From contig JAISTO010000140.1 in NCBI GenBank assembly GCA_031272575.1, positions 1 through 31,166 on the forward strand: a stretch of 31,166 nucleotides of DNA, in the 5' to 3' direction. Positions within the stretch are counted from its first letter, which is position 1, and the number at the start of each line of letters is the position of its first letter. The notes under the pieces are model-generated. The model had not been told where the DNA came from and searched no databases. It saw nothing but the letters and a program-made list of their open reading frames with translations. Position numbers and translations under genes: made by a program. Below are positions 6,504-14,093 of the stretch, one piece after another. The DNA is from Treponema sp. Lineage in GTDB: Bacteria > Spirochaetota > Spirochaetia > Treponematales > Breznakiellaceae.

Positions 6504-6543
6504 ATTTTTGCCTGCCCACTTGTAAGTGGACAGGCAAAAATTT
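6502..6543. terminator. Two-way intrinsic terminator
   Basis: The stem GCCTG-C-CCACTT / AAGTGG-A-CAGGC (one mismatch, GT loop) is flanked by AAATTTTT and AAAAATTT. Both strands therefore have a hairpin followed by a U run. It can end the small transcript from the left and the aldo/keto reductase operon from the right. Confidence 0.88.
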
Positions 6544-6564
6544 CTAATTTTTAGTGCGCTTTAG

Positions 6565-7608
6565 TCAAAGCGCTACAAACTCCTGGTAGTCCGCGTAATT
6601 TGCGGCGAGGAGCGCGGGGGTGTCCAGGCCGTAGGGGCAGCGGGATGCGCAGAGGCCGCAGTGCCGGCACTGCGCGATTTTGGCCATTTTTTGCTGCCAG
6701 GCAGGGGAAAGCCAGCGTTCGGCGGGGGAACGGCGCAAAAGCAGGCTCATGCGGGCGCAGTTGTTGATCTCGATGCCCTCGGGGCAGGGCATGCAGTAGC
6801 CGCAGCCGCGGCAGAAACTGCCGGCCAGGTCCCCGCGGTCGCGCTCTATCGTCTCGAGCCCCGCCTCGTCGAGGGGCGCGTTCGCGTAACGGGCCGCGAT
6901 CAGCGCGTCCAACTCGCTTTCCCGCTGTATGCCCCAGATCGGGAGCGCGTCGGGGAAGGCGCCGAACCAGGCGCGGGCCAGGGCGATGTCCGTAATCAGG
7001 CCCCCGCTCAGCGCCTTCATCGCGATGAAGCCCACATCGCGCTCTACGCAGAGCGCAACGAGCGCCTGTTCCGCCTCGGTGGACAGGTAGTTGAGCGGAA
7101 ACTGGAGCGTCTGATAGAGGCCGCTCTCGACGGCTTCCCGCGCAAAGGGGAGCCGGTGGCTCGTTATGCCTATCGCGCGCACCTTGCCCTGTCCCATCGC
7201 TTTCAGCATGGCCTCGTAGAGGCCCGTGCCGTCCTCCGGACGGGGAACGAACGCGGGGTTGTGAAACTGGTAGATGTCAATATAGTCCGTTTTTAAAAGT
7301 GACAGGCTCGTCTCGAGGTCCTTCCAGAAGTCCGCCGCGTTCCGCGCGGGGGTTTTGGTGGCAAGCCCGAACTCATAGCGGCGGTGCGCGAGGCAGCGCC
7401 CGATTTTCTCCTCGCTGTCCGAGTAACTACGCGCCGTGTCGATAAACGAGAGCCCCGCGTCGAGCGCCTTCCAGAGGAGCCGACCAGCGGTCGAAAAATC
7501 GACCCGCTGTAAAGGAAGCGCCCCGAAACCGTCGCTGTCTTCGCAGAGTTCCGTGCAGCCCAGCCTGACGCTGTAACAGCGCCGGGGGTATTTTTCAATC
7601 GTACTCAA
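6565..7608 (-). CDS. Aldo/keto reductase with C-terminal iron-sulfur domain
   Basis: The 347-residue protein has the aldo/keto reductase barrel with the catalytic tetrad D57, Y62, K85 and H116 (FIDTARSYSDSE, ATKTP, YQFHN). A ferredoxin-like tail carries CxxCxxCxxCP at 266-275 and CxxCxxCxxxCP at 314-324, as in the 4Fe-4S aldo/keto reductase subfamily common in anaerobes. It should be a cytosolic oxidoreductase; the substrate is unknown. The start is TTG, chosen because AGGAG lies at good spacing and the reading overlaps the previous gene by 14 nt (coupled translation). It ends at a two-way terminator, so it is the last gene of a two-gene operon. Confidence 0.88.
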   Translation of the reverse strand: MSTIEKYPRRCYSVRLGCTELCEDSDGFGALPLQRVDFSTAGRLLWKALDAGLSFIDTARSYSDSEEKIGRCLAHRRYEFGLATKTPARNAADFWKDLETSLSLLKTDYIDIYQFHNPAFVPRPEDGTGLYEAMLKAMGQGKVRAIGITSHRLPFAREAVESGLYQTLQFPLNYLSTEAEQALVALCVERDVGFIAMKALSGGLITDIALARAWFGAFPDALPIWGIQRESELDALIAARYANAPLDEAGLETIERDRGDLAGSFCRGCGYCMPCPEGIEINNCARMSLLLRRSPAERWLSPAWQQKMAKIAQCRHCGLCASRCPYGLDTPALLAANYADYQEFVAL

Positions 7609-8902
7609 TTTTGATATGCTCCTGAAAATCGCGATGGCGCATCTTCAGCAGGAAGATGCCGTCGCTTTCCCGGTAAACCCAGCCGGGGGAATTGTAGCGC
7701 TCGAAGGCAGGGTCAGAGCGGTAATCCCCGCCGTAAATTTGCACCTTGTTGAAATTGCCCAAGCCCCGCAGCAAAAGGTAGTGCGTCTCGCCCACGGGGA
7801 ACGTGAGCGACAGATCGAGCGTCTTGCCGCTCCGATCGGCCCGGATTGCGGAGGCCGCGGTCCAGGCCCAGAGGCCCTCGCCGAGCGGCGCCTGCCGGGG
7901 GTGGTACGTGCCGGCCCCCAGGGCGCGGTAAAGGACGGCGCTCGAAACGCGCGGGGCGGCGCTGTCGGCATAGAAGGCGCCGTCGCGGCTGACCAGGACG
8001 GCCCCCACGAGGCTGCCGTCCCCCCCGTCCAGCGAGAGCGCCGAACTGATGAGGGAGCGCCCGAGGCCGGCCCAGGCCTCCTCCGAAGCGGCGCCGGCCC
8101 AGGCAAGGAGCGCCCTGCCGAGGCGGAGGCAGTAGGCGGCGTCAGCGCGGTCGTTGCGGAAGACGAAGACGCGGTCCCCCTCCGGGCTCTTTTTCAGCCC
8201 CTCCGCGATGAGGCCGAGCGCCCTTGCGCGGAGGCCATCGAAGGGGTTATCCTGCTCCGCGGCGGAGAGGCCGGCGGCCCCGGCAAAGGCAGCCCAGCCT
8301 TCGAGGACGCCCGCCGCGTGTTCGAGCGCGAGGCTCTCGGGGGGGAGAGCGGCGGCGGAGGCCGCAGCGCTTTCGAGCAGCCCGGCATAGCCGCGCACCT
8401 GAAGGAAGGCGGCCGCGTCATCCTCGGCGAGGAAGGACAGCGGCTTTTCGCTTATTTCGGCGCTGAGGCGGCTCACGACGGCCCGTTCCGCGTTTAGCAG
8501 TTGGCTGGCCGCGGCGCCGAGACCCCCGAGGTACACGGCCGATTCCCAGGTGCGCTGCCGCCCGTTGAGGAAGGCCTCCCCGACAAGTTCGCGGCCCGCG
8601 CTGAAGCGCCCCCGCTCGAGCGCCTCTGAGAGGCAGGCTATCACCGTGTTCTCGTCCGGGGCGCCGGCCAGTTGCCCCGCCCAGATGGGGAAGTTTTTGT
8701 CGCGCCATGCGGCGAGCGCCGCCGCGAAGGCTTTTTCGTCCGCGCCCTGCGGCACGACGAAGGCCGCCGGATCGAAGCCCCGCTCCGCCGCCTCGTCAAC
8801 AGCGGACGCCTTTTTTGAAAACTGAAGGGACGCAAGAAGGACGAAGATGCAGAGGTCAACCCAGAGGAAAAGCAGCGCCCTCGAGACATAGTGCTTTCTC
8901 AT
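7595..8902 (-). CDS. Membrane-anchored protein of unknown function
   Basis: The 435-residue protein begins with a basic stretch and a hydrophobic helix (about residues 8-27), consistent with a signal anchor. The remainder is predicted extracytoplasmic. Residues 80-300 are alanine-rich and helical; the last 110 residues look beta-rich (LDLSLTFPVGETHYLLLRG, KVQIYGGDYRSDPAFERYN). No known family or catalytic motif was recognised. It is the first gene of an operon with the iron-sulfur aldo/keto reductase. A promoter with its -10 box 6 nt before the ATG suggests a leaderless transcript, and there is no Shine-Dalgarno site. Confidence 0.75.
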   Translation of the reverse strand: MRKHYVSRALLFLWVDLCIFVLLASLQFSKKASAVDEAAERGFDPAAFVVPQGADEKAFAAALAAWRDKNFPIWAGQLAGAPDENTVIACLSEALERGRFSAGRELVGEAFLNGRQRTWESAVYLGGLGAAASQLLNAERAVVSRLSAEISEKPLSFLAEDDAAAFLQVRGYAGLLESAAASAAALPPESLALEHAAGVLEGWAAFAGAAGLSAAEQDNPFDGLRARALGLIAEGLKKSPEGDRVFVFRNDRADAAYCLRLGRALLAWAGAASEEAWAGLGRSLISSALSLDGGDGSLVGAVLVSRDGAFYADSAAPRVSSAVLYRALGAGTYHPRQAPLGEGLWAWTAASAIRADRSGKTLDLSLTFPVGETHYLLLRGLGNFNKVQIYGGDYRSDPAFERYNSPGWVYRESDGIFLLKMRHRDFQEHIKIEYD

Positions 8903-8908
8903 GCCGTC

Positions 8909-8938
8909 ATGCTAACGCAAAAGGGGGAAGGGGGTCAA
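8909..8938 (-). promoter_or_regulatory. Promoter of the 8902 operon, leaderless spacing
   Basis: Leftward TTGACC (8933-8938), 18-bp spacer, TAGCAT (8909-8914), then 6 nt to the ATG at 8902. Its -35 is 3 bp from the -35 of the divergent folP promoter. Confidence 0.6.
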
Positions 8939-8941
8939 GCC

Positions 8942-8970
8942 TTGCCTCTCCCCCCCGCGCGCGCTATACT
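8942..8970 (+). promoter_or_regulatory. folP promoter, leaderless spacing
   Basis: TTGCCT (8942-8947), 17-bp spacer and TATACT (8965-8970) are followed by 6 nt and the ATG at 8977. The spacer contains a run of 7 C. Confidence 0.75.
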
Positions 8971-8976
8971 TCATCT

Positions 8977-9858
8977 ATGACTGCCAGGATCGCGCTGCGC
9001 TCCGGGGCCGTGCTGCGTCTTGGGGGCAGGCCGCTCGTGATGGCCATTGTCAACTGTACGCCGGATTCGTTTTACGCCGCGAGCAGAAGCCCCTCAGTGG
9101 AGGAGGCGGTCGAGCGGGCGCTCCGCGCGGAGGCTGCCGGCGCGGACCTTGTGGACCTTGGCGCGGAGTCGACCAGGCCCGGGGCGGCCTACGTTCCCGA
9201 AGCCGAGGAGCGCCGCAGGCTCATCCCCGTCATAAAGGCGCTGCGGAAAGCGTCGCGTATCCCCCTTTCGGTGGACACGCGCAGGGCGGCAGCGGCAAAA
9301 GAGGCCCTGGACGCGGGGGCGGATATCATCAACGATATATCCGGCCTCGAGGATGACCCCGCGCTGGGGCCCCTCTGCGCGGAGCGGGGCGCCCCTGTCA
9401 TCCTTATGCACAAACGGGGGGACCCGCTCTCTATGCAGGAGACCCTCGCCCCCTACCCGAACGGCGTCGTCGAGGACGTACGCGCCGCCCTCGAGCGCGC
9501 GGCGGAACGCGCCCTCGAGGCGGGGCTGCCGCGCCCGCGCGTCATCCTCGATCCCGGCATAGGCTTCGGCAAGAGCGTCGAGGACAACCTCCGCCTGATA
9601 GCGGCGCTCCCCGCGCTCCGCTCGCTGGGCTGCCCTGTTCTCGTGGGCCTTTCCCGCAAGAGTTTCCTGGGCGCGATAACGGGCCGCGGGATCGAGGAGC
9701 GCCTCGCGGCGAGTGCCGCCGCCGCCGCCGCGGCCGCTCTCCTGGGCGCGGACATACTCCGTGTGCACGACGTCCCCGAAACGGTCGACGCGCTCAAAAC
9801 AGCCTGCGCTATCCGGGGCTATATCCGCATCGGAATCGGCGGCGGCGGCTCTTTTTGA
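8977..9858 (+). CDS. folP: Dihydropteroate synthase
   Basis: The enzyme joins p-aminobenzoate to the pterin pyrophosphate in folate synthesis. The 293-residue product shows the family motifs in order: VMAIVNCTPDSF (21-32), DLGAESTRPGA (60-70), SVDT (98-101), NDISG (119-123), MHKRGDP (144-150), DPGIGFGKS (192-200), GLSRKS (224-229) and RVHDV (262-266). Length is normal for the family. The start at 8977 is the first ATG after a consensus-like promoter and directly precedes the conserved N-terminal strand. The frame is open further upstream but that stretch lies in the promoter. No other folate gene is nearby. The next gene is convergent, 47 nt away. Confidence 0.96.
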   Translation: MTARIALRSGAVLRLGGRPLVMAIVNCTPDSFYAASRSPSVEEAVERALRAEAAGADLVDLGAESTRPGAAYVPEAEERRRLIPVIKALRKASRIPLSVDTRRAAAAKEALDAGADIINDISGLEDDPALGPLCAERGAPVILMHKRGDPLSMQETLAPYPNGVVEDVRAALERAAERALEAGLPRPRVILDPGIGFGKSVEDNLRLIAALPALRSLGCPVLVGLSRKSFLGAITGRGIEERLAASAAAAAAAALLGADILRVHDVPETVDALKTACAIRGYIRIGIGGGGSF

Positions 9859-9905
9859 AGGGCGTTTTTTACGGCAGAAGAGGCCATCGCGGCGGCGCCG
9901 CGCCG

Positions 9906-12900
9906 TCATATTCTGCGCAGATTTTTGTGGGACGGGGGGGGGGGACGCACGGTTTTTTCCGCGCTTTTTCGCACCGCGCCCGGGGCTATACCGCGGATTT
10001 TTTTGAATACGCGGCAAAAGTACGCCTGGTCCTGAAAGCCCGCGGCGTTCGCTACTTCCAGAATGGTATCGCTCGTCGAGAGCAGCAGTTCCTCCGCGAG
10101 GAAGCAGCGGTAGCGGTTCAAATACTCCCAGGGCGAAAGCCCCAACTCGAGGCGGAAAATCCGCGTGAGGTAATCCTCGCTTACGTTGACCGAGTCCGCC
10201 AGTTTCCAGCGGGTAATGTGATCCGCCCCATGCCGGTCGAAGTAGAGCAGCACCTTTTTGACGACCGCGCCGGTGTGCGAGGGCAGCATCTCTTCACCCT
10301 CGCGGTAGGCCTTCAATTTGGCGCGGAAATCCGGCGACGAGGCCGCGGCGCTGTGGCAGATGACGAGGCGGGGGTACTCGCAGAGGCTCGTGACCCCCGC
10401 AACGCTGCCCGGGCCGCTCCCTATGCGCCTTACCACCATGATGATGGGGACGTTCTGTGTGCGGGGGTGCTTGCGGATAATCTCCGCGGCTTCCGCGCTG
10501 AGGTGGTTCAGCAGGATGATGGAGGGGGACACGGCCGCGGCGGTCTCCTCGAAGAGCGCGAGCGAATCTATGCGGATGGCGTCATCCTCGTCGTCCCAGA
10601 TCGGCTCCCAAAACTCGCGGCTCCCCACGAGGAGCGCCGCCCCCCGGGGCCGCGCCCCCAGGGCCTTCTTTGCCGCGTCCGTGATCGTGCCGTCCGCCGG
10701 AGCTATACCCCAGCAGAGGAAGGGCGCCTTTGCCAGGGCACTGCTGCTGCTCAGAAGCAGGGCCTTCGCGAGGCCCCCGGCCTGCGCATCCCGCGCGTTC
10801 CACACCACCAGCGCGATTTTTTCCGGGGCCGCCAGGGCCTTTTCCATGTTGTCCTCTATGGGGATATCGAGGAAGGGCCCCAGAAGGCCGGCAGGGTCCG
10901 CGAGCGCCAGGATCCTCTCGTCCGGCGCGGGGGGCCTGGCCTCGGCGACGCTCCCCTCGAGGCAGGGCCAGGGGAGCGTCGCCGCGCAGCCGGCATCGTC
11001 CGCCGCGAAGGCGCCGCCGTGCATAAGGATGATCTGCTCGGCAAGCAGGAGGTTCCCGCCTCCCCCCTCCGCGGGATTCAGGGGGCCCTTGAAGCGCGCC
11101 TCGAGCCCCTTCCTGAGGGGGAGGCAGGTGCAGGTACCCGGGTAAGACTCTTTTATCAAACTGAAGGCATTCGAGAGGCGAGCCGGGTCCCCGGAAATGA
11201 GGGGCAGGTTTCCCGCCCCCGGGAGTATGTCATCAATGTTGATTAGGGTCTTGCGGAGCGCGTAGTTGTGCACACGGGTCGCCGCGAGGTCCACGAAACT
11301 TTCGGTGTCGGTCTCGCGGGACCTGACGAAGTCCCTCAGCGAGTGCAGTTCCGCCGCTATGCCCACCCGCGCCTCCGCGTCGAGGCCCCCGTCCGCCGCG
11401 GCCAGGGCCTTTTCGAGCGCCTCGAGCCTGTGCCGCACCGACGCGAAGGGCTCGTACAGTTTATGCTCGAGCGAACGGATGAACTCGCTCTTCGCCCACT
11501 CGGTCTGCTCCGCGGTTCTGCGGGCCCGTTCGGTTTCTTCAAGTTGAAAAATACCCTTCAGCGCGTAACTGACCGCGGTGCGGAGGTCCTCGAAGAGCGG
11601 CCCGTCGTAAAACGCCGCGTCGTGCAGGAAGTAGCCGAGGGACCTGCTTTCGATGAAGAGGGGCTGCACGAGGAACACGCCCTCCCCGAGATGGTCCTGC
11701 AGCGCGCGCGGGAGTATCCATTGTGCGGGAAAGGGCTGCTCCTCGCCGCCGCCCGCCCCCTCGGGGCTAAAGCAGCCCGCGCAGACCGACACCCGCTCGT
11801 CCTTATAAAGCACCACCGCCCCCCTGGTAATGCCGATGCGCGGAAGGTACCGGGCCAGACTCTGCGCCAGTTGCTGCCGGTCGCGCGCGCCCAGCAATTC
11901 GCACTTGAGGGAGTTGAGGATCGCGTTCCGTCTGTCCTTTGCATAGGTCATTTTGATGGTCTCACGATTCCGCACGCGAAAAAAACTGTGGTACAGAGGA
12001 CCTTCCACCCGGCCCCGGAGCGCCTCGGGGAGCCGCGCCATAACCTCTCCCGCAAGCAGGAGGACCTTTTCCATATCGCCCTCGGCCTCGAAGAAACGCG
12101 CGAGGAGCCGTTCAAAGCGGCTCAGCAGCAGGGGGACATTCCCCGCAAAGAGCGGCTCCAGAAGCGGGGGGATAAGGACGCCGCAGAGGCGCTCGTTGAG
12201 GTGCAGGCGCTCCGCGGCCAGGGCCGCAATCGTCCGCGGGCTGAGGGGGGCTTCTTCCGCGTGAGGGGCAGCGTGAGGGACGCCATCCCCGGCGCCGCAG
12301 CCGCAGGACTCCCGGATCACGAGTTCCGAGTCGAGGACGATATCCTCTTCGGCGCTGCGCTTCGGCCTGTCAAGTATGCCCTGCAAAATGCCGAACGCGC
12401 GGGAAGCCAGGGCCTTCCAGGGTATACTCACCGTGGACAGGGGGGCCTCGGTGATGTGGCACTCTTCGGAGTTGTTGAAGCCGGCCGCGAGAAAATCCGC
12501 GGGGATATGGTAACCCTTGCGGGCGAAGTAGGCCAGGGCCCGCAGCGCCATCAGGTCGCTCGAGCAGATCAGGGCGTCGAAGTCACGGCCCGGCGCCAGA
12601 TGCCGTTCCTCGAACAACTGCGCGGCCGCGGCCTCTCCCGCCTCCCAGTCGAAGGGGGAACTGACGAGCGGGCTGGACGCCGGCTGGTAGAGCCCGGCCC
12701 CGGCAAGGGCGTCCCTATACCCCTGGAACCGCTCCATCGCCGAGTGGTGAAACTCAGGGCCGCGGATAAAGGCTATCCTCCTGGCCCCATGCGCTTTTAT
12801 GAGGTGCGTGGTGAGGGCCTTCATGCCCGCATAGGCGTCAAACTCGACGCAGGAACGCCCCGGTATTTTATAGGCAATGCTGACAAAGGGCAGCGGATCG

Positions 12901-13178
12901 AAACTCTGGTGCAGGTGATCGAACTCGTCCCGCGACTGGGTGTACTGTATGGTCGAACTCCAGGTGATCAGCCCGTCGAGATTTTCGATGTTCACAAGCG
13001 AGTAGACCGAGTTGCGCAGGTTCTCGGAATCCTGGCCGCAGTTGAGCCGCCCCCCCGGAAAGATGAAAAGCGAGGTCCCCTTCCTGCGCGCAATTCGGGC
13101 GAAGCACGACCAAACCTCTCCCGCGACCCCCACGTGTATACCGGAAAGGATGAATCCTATGCGCCGCTTGCTATCCAT
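9906..13178 (-). CDS. Giant one-protein regulator: sugar-binding-type sensor, decayed kinase and receiver modules, AraC DNA-binding domain
   Basis: The 1090-residue protein starts with a LacI/periplasmic-binding-type sensor (about 5-290) without a LacI helix-turn-helix. A linker and a GAF-like stretch follow (about 330-545). Next is a HisKA-like helix with SLEHKLYEPF (H572) and a degraded ATPase module: the N box is missing, and traces are SGDPARL and GGGGNLLLAEQIILMHGG at 704-722. A receiver-like domain (about 850-945) has Asn891 where the phosphorylated Asp should be. The C-terminus is an AraC/XylS double helix-turn-helix (about 970-1070). It probably senses a sugar and controls carbohydrate genes; targets are unknown. 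The start at 13178 follows AAGGAG. The frame is open to 13259, but that part is rnpB. A run of 11 C lies near the C-terminus. Confidence 0.85.
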   Translation of the reverse strand: MDSKRRIGFILSGIHVGVAGEVWSCFARIARRKGTSLFIFPGGRLNCGQDSENLRNSVYSLVNIENLDGLITWSSTIQYTQSRDEFDHLHQSFDPLPFVSIAYKIPGRSCVEFDAYAGMKALTTHLIKAHGARRIAFIRGPEFHHSAMERFQGYRDALAGAGLYQPASSPLVSSPFDWEAGEAAAAQLFEERHLAPGRDFDALICSSDLMALRALAYFARKGYHIPADFLAAGFNNSEECHITEAPLSTVSIPWKALASRAFGILQGILDRPKRSAEEDIVLDSELVIRESCGCGAGDGVPHAAPHAEEAPLSPRTIAALAAERLHLNERLCGVLIPPLLEPLFAGNVPLLLSRFERLLARFFEAEGDMEKVLLLAGEVMARLPEALRGRVEGPLYHSFFRVRNRETIKMTYAKDRRNAILNSLKCELLGARDRQQLAQSLARYLPRIGITRGAVVLYKDERVSVCAGCFSPEGAGGGEEQPFPAQWILPRALQDHLGEGVFLVQPLFIESRSLGYFLHDAAFYDGPLFEDLRTAVSYALKGIFQLEETERARRTAEQTEWAKSEFIRSLEHKLYEPFASVRHRLEALEKALAAADGGLDAEARVGIAAELHSLRDFVRSRETDTESFVDLAATRVHNYALRKTLINIDDILPGAGNLPLISGDPARLSNAFSLIKESYPGTCTCLPLRKGLEARFKGPLNPAEGGGGNLLLAEQIILMHGGAFAADDAGCAATLPWPCLEGSVAEARPPAPDERILALADPAGLLGPFLDIPIEDNMEKALAAPEKIALVVWNARDAQAGGLAKALLLSSSSALAKAPFLCWGIAPADGTITDAAKKALGARPRGAALLVGSREFWEPIWDDEDDAIRIDSLALFEETAAAVSPSIILLNHLSAEAAEIIRKHPRTQNVPIIMVVRRIGSGPGSVAGVTSLCEYPRLVICHSAAASSPDFRAKLKAYREGEEMLPSHTGAVVKKVLLYFDRHGADHITRWKLADSVNVSEDYLTRIFRLELGLSPWEYLNRYRCFLAEELLLSTSDTILEVANAAGFQDQAYFCRVFKKIRGIAPGAVRKSAEKTVRPPPPSHKNLRRI

Positions 13179-13198
13179 GCCCTGCTCCTTAAAAAAAA

Positions 13199-13597
13199 GC
13201 GATGGACCGTAAGCCGGGTTCTGTTTTATGCCGCCATCTATCTTGACCCTGCCTTGCAACAGGGTTCCAGCAGCCTACCCGGCGGTATCGAACGGGCCGT
13301 TCACCGCCTGTTTGGCTTTGCTCCTGACGAGGCTTGCACGTTTCCGCCCGTACGCTCAAGCGCCCGCGCGGAATCTTTTCCGCGCCGTTACCGGCGCGGC
13401 GGTGGGCTCTTACCCCGCCTTTTCACCGTTTCCCGGCGCGCCTTGCGCCCCAGGATGTGTCTTTTCTGCTGCGCTCTCTGTCGAAAGCGGCATTGCTGCC
13501 GCCCCCGCCCGGGAGTTACCCGGCGTCATGCCCTGCGGAGCCCGGACTTTCCTCCCCCCGCCCGCAAAGGCAGGGAGCGGCGGCTCGTCCATCGCGG
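13199..13597 (-). ncRNA. rnpB: RNase P RNA, bacterial type A
   Basis: This is the catalytic RNA of RNase P, which matures tRNA 5' ends. Read leftward, the 5' conserved region GAGGAAAGTCCGGGCTCC lies at 13537-13555 and AGAGCCCACC at 13399-13408. The 3' conserved region ACAGAACCCGGCTTACGG is at 13207-13224. The ends pair as helix P1: GCGATGGAC (13587-13595) with GTCCATCGC (13199-13207). Eight U follow at 13191-13198, giving termination with P1 as the terminator stem. The 5' end is set by P1 and the promoter and is accurate to a few nt. Confidence 0.96.
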
Positions 13598-13601
13598 GAC
13601 C

Positions 13602-13632
13602 ATGGTAGCACAAGGCGGGGGAGGGGTGTCAA
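13602..13632 (-). promoter_or_regulatory. rnpB promoter
   Basis: Leftward, consensus -35 TTGACA (13627-13632), 19-bp spacer and -10 TACCAT (13602-13607). The expected start falls at the first bases of helix P1. The spacer is longer than ideal. Confidence 0.6.
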
Positions 13633-13651
13633 GGGGGCGCGATGCCCCCTT
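13631..13651. promoter_or_regulatory. Perfect palindrome exactly between two divergent -35 boxes
   Basis: AAGGGGGC (13631-13638), 5-nt centre, GCCCCCTT (13644-13651). It overlaps by 2 bp the -35 of rnpB on one side and the -35 of the 13686 gene on the other. It is a candidate shared operator or simply a cruciform-forming repeat. Confidence 0.5.
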
Positions 13652-13678
13652 GCTTAAGTGCCCCCTTTTTCCTATACT
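13650..13678 (+). promoter_or_regulatory. Promoter of the membrane protein/MinD/lgt run
   Basis: TTGCTT (13650-13655), 17-bp spacer and TATACT (13673-13678) lie 7 nt before the ATG at 13686. The predicted transcript is leaderless or has a leader of one or two nt. Confidence 0.7.
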
Positions 13679-13685
13679 GGGGGGT

Positions 13686-14093
13686 ATGTACCGTTACAGG
13701 CCGCTTCGGGCGGCGATACTTTGTTATGAGGCGCTGCGGCTCCTGTGTATGGCGGCGTTTTTCGCGGGGGCCGAGGGGGTTGGGCGTTACTACCTCGGGG
13801 CTAACGGCCTCTTCCTGCTCGCGGCGCTCTCCCTGCTGACGAACCCGTCCGCGGCCCGGCACTGCATCCCGCTCTACGGGGCAGGCAAGGCCATCGCGCT
13901 CGTGCTGCCGCTGGCAGGCGCGATCGCGGCGCTTTCCGGGCTGGCAGACGGGGCGCTCCCCTTCGCGGGGGGAGCGGGCGTCTATCAACTTATAGCGGCG
14001 TTTTTTGTCTGGTGCGCGGACGCGCTCACGCTCGCGCTCTGCCCGCTCCTCGCGCGGGGCCTTAAGCGGGAGGAGCCGCGGGAATGCGCGTAA
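13686..14093 (+). CDS. Small integral membrane protein of unknown function
   Basis: The 135-residue product has about four hydrophobic helices (around residues 10-28, 38-52, 68-85 and 100-122) and a charged C-terminus (GLKREEPRECA). No family is recognised. I chose the ATG at 13686 because it lies 7 nt behind a good promoter and opens with the basic MYRYRPLR. The frame is open much further upstream, but that is antisense to rnpB. Its 3' end overlaps the MinD-like gene by 10 nt, so the two are translated together. It could be a partner or membrane anchor for that ATPase (inference). Confidence 0.7.
   Translation: MYRYRPLRAAILCYEALRLLCMAAFFAGAEGVGRYYLGANGLFLLAALSLLTNPSAARHCIPLYGAGKAIALVLPLAGAIAALSGLADGALPFAGGAGVYQLIAAFFVWCADALTLALCPLLARGLKREEPRECA

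Noticed and set aside
9859..9905. Intrinsic terminator between folP and the regulator
   Set aside because: GC-rich short inverted repeats are present but there is no stable stem followed by a U run on either strand.
13179..13259. Extension of the AraC-type regulator to 13259
   Set aside because: Those 27 codons are the 3' part of rnpB. AAGGAG and the sensor-domain start fix the ATG at 13178.
11268..14093. A 941-codon rightward open frame over the AraC-type regulator and rnpB
   Set aside because: It runs antisense to the regulator and through the RNase P RNA. Only its last 135 codons (from 13686) look like a real membrane protein.
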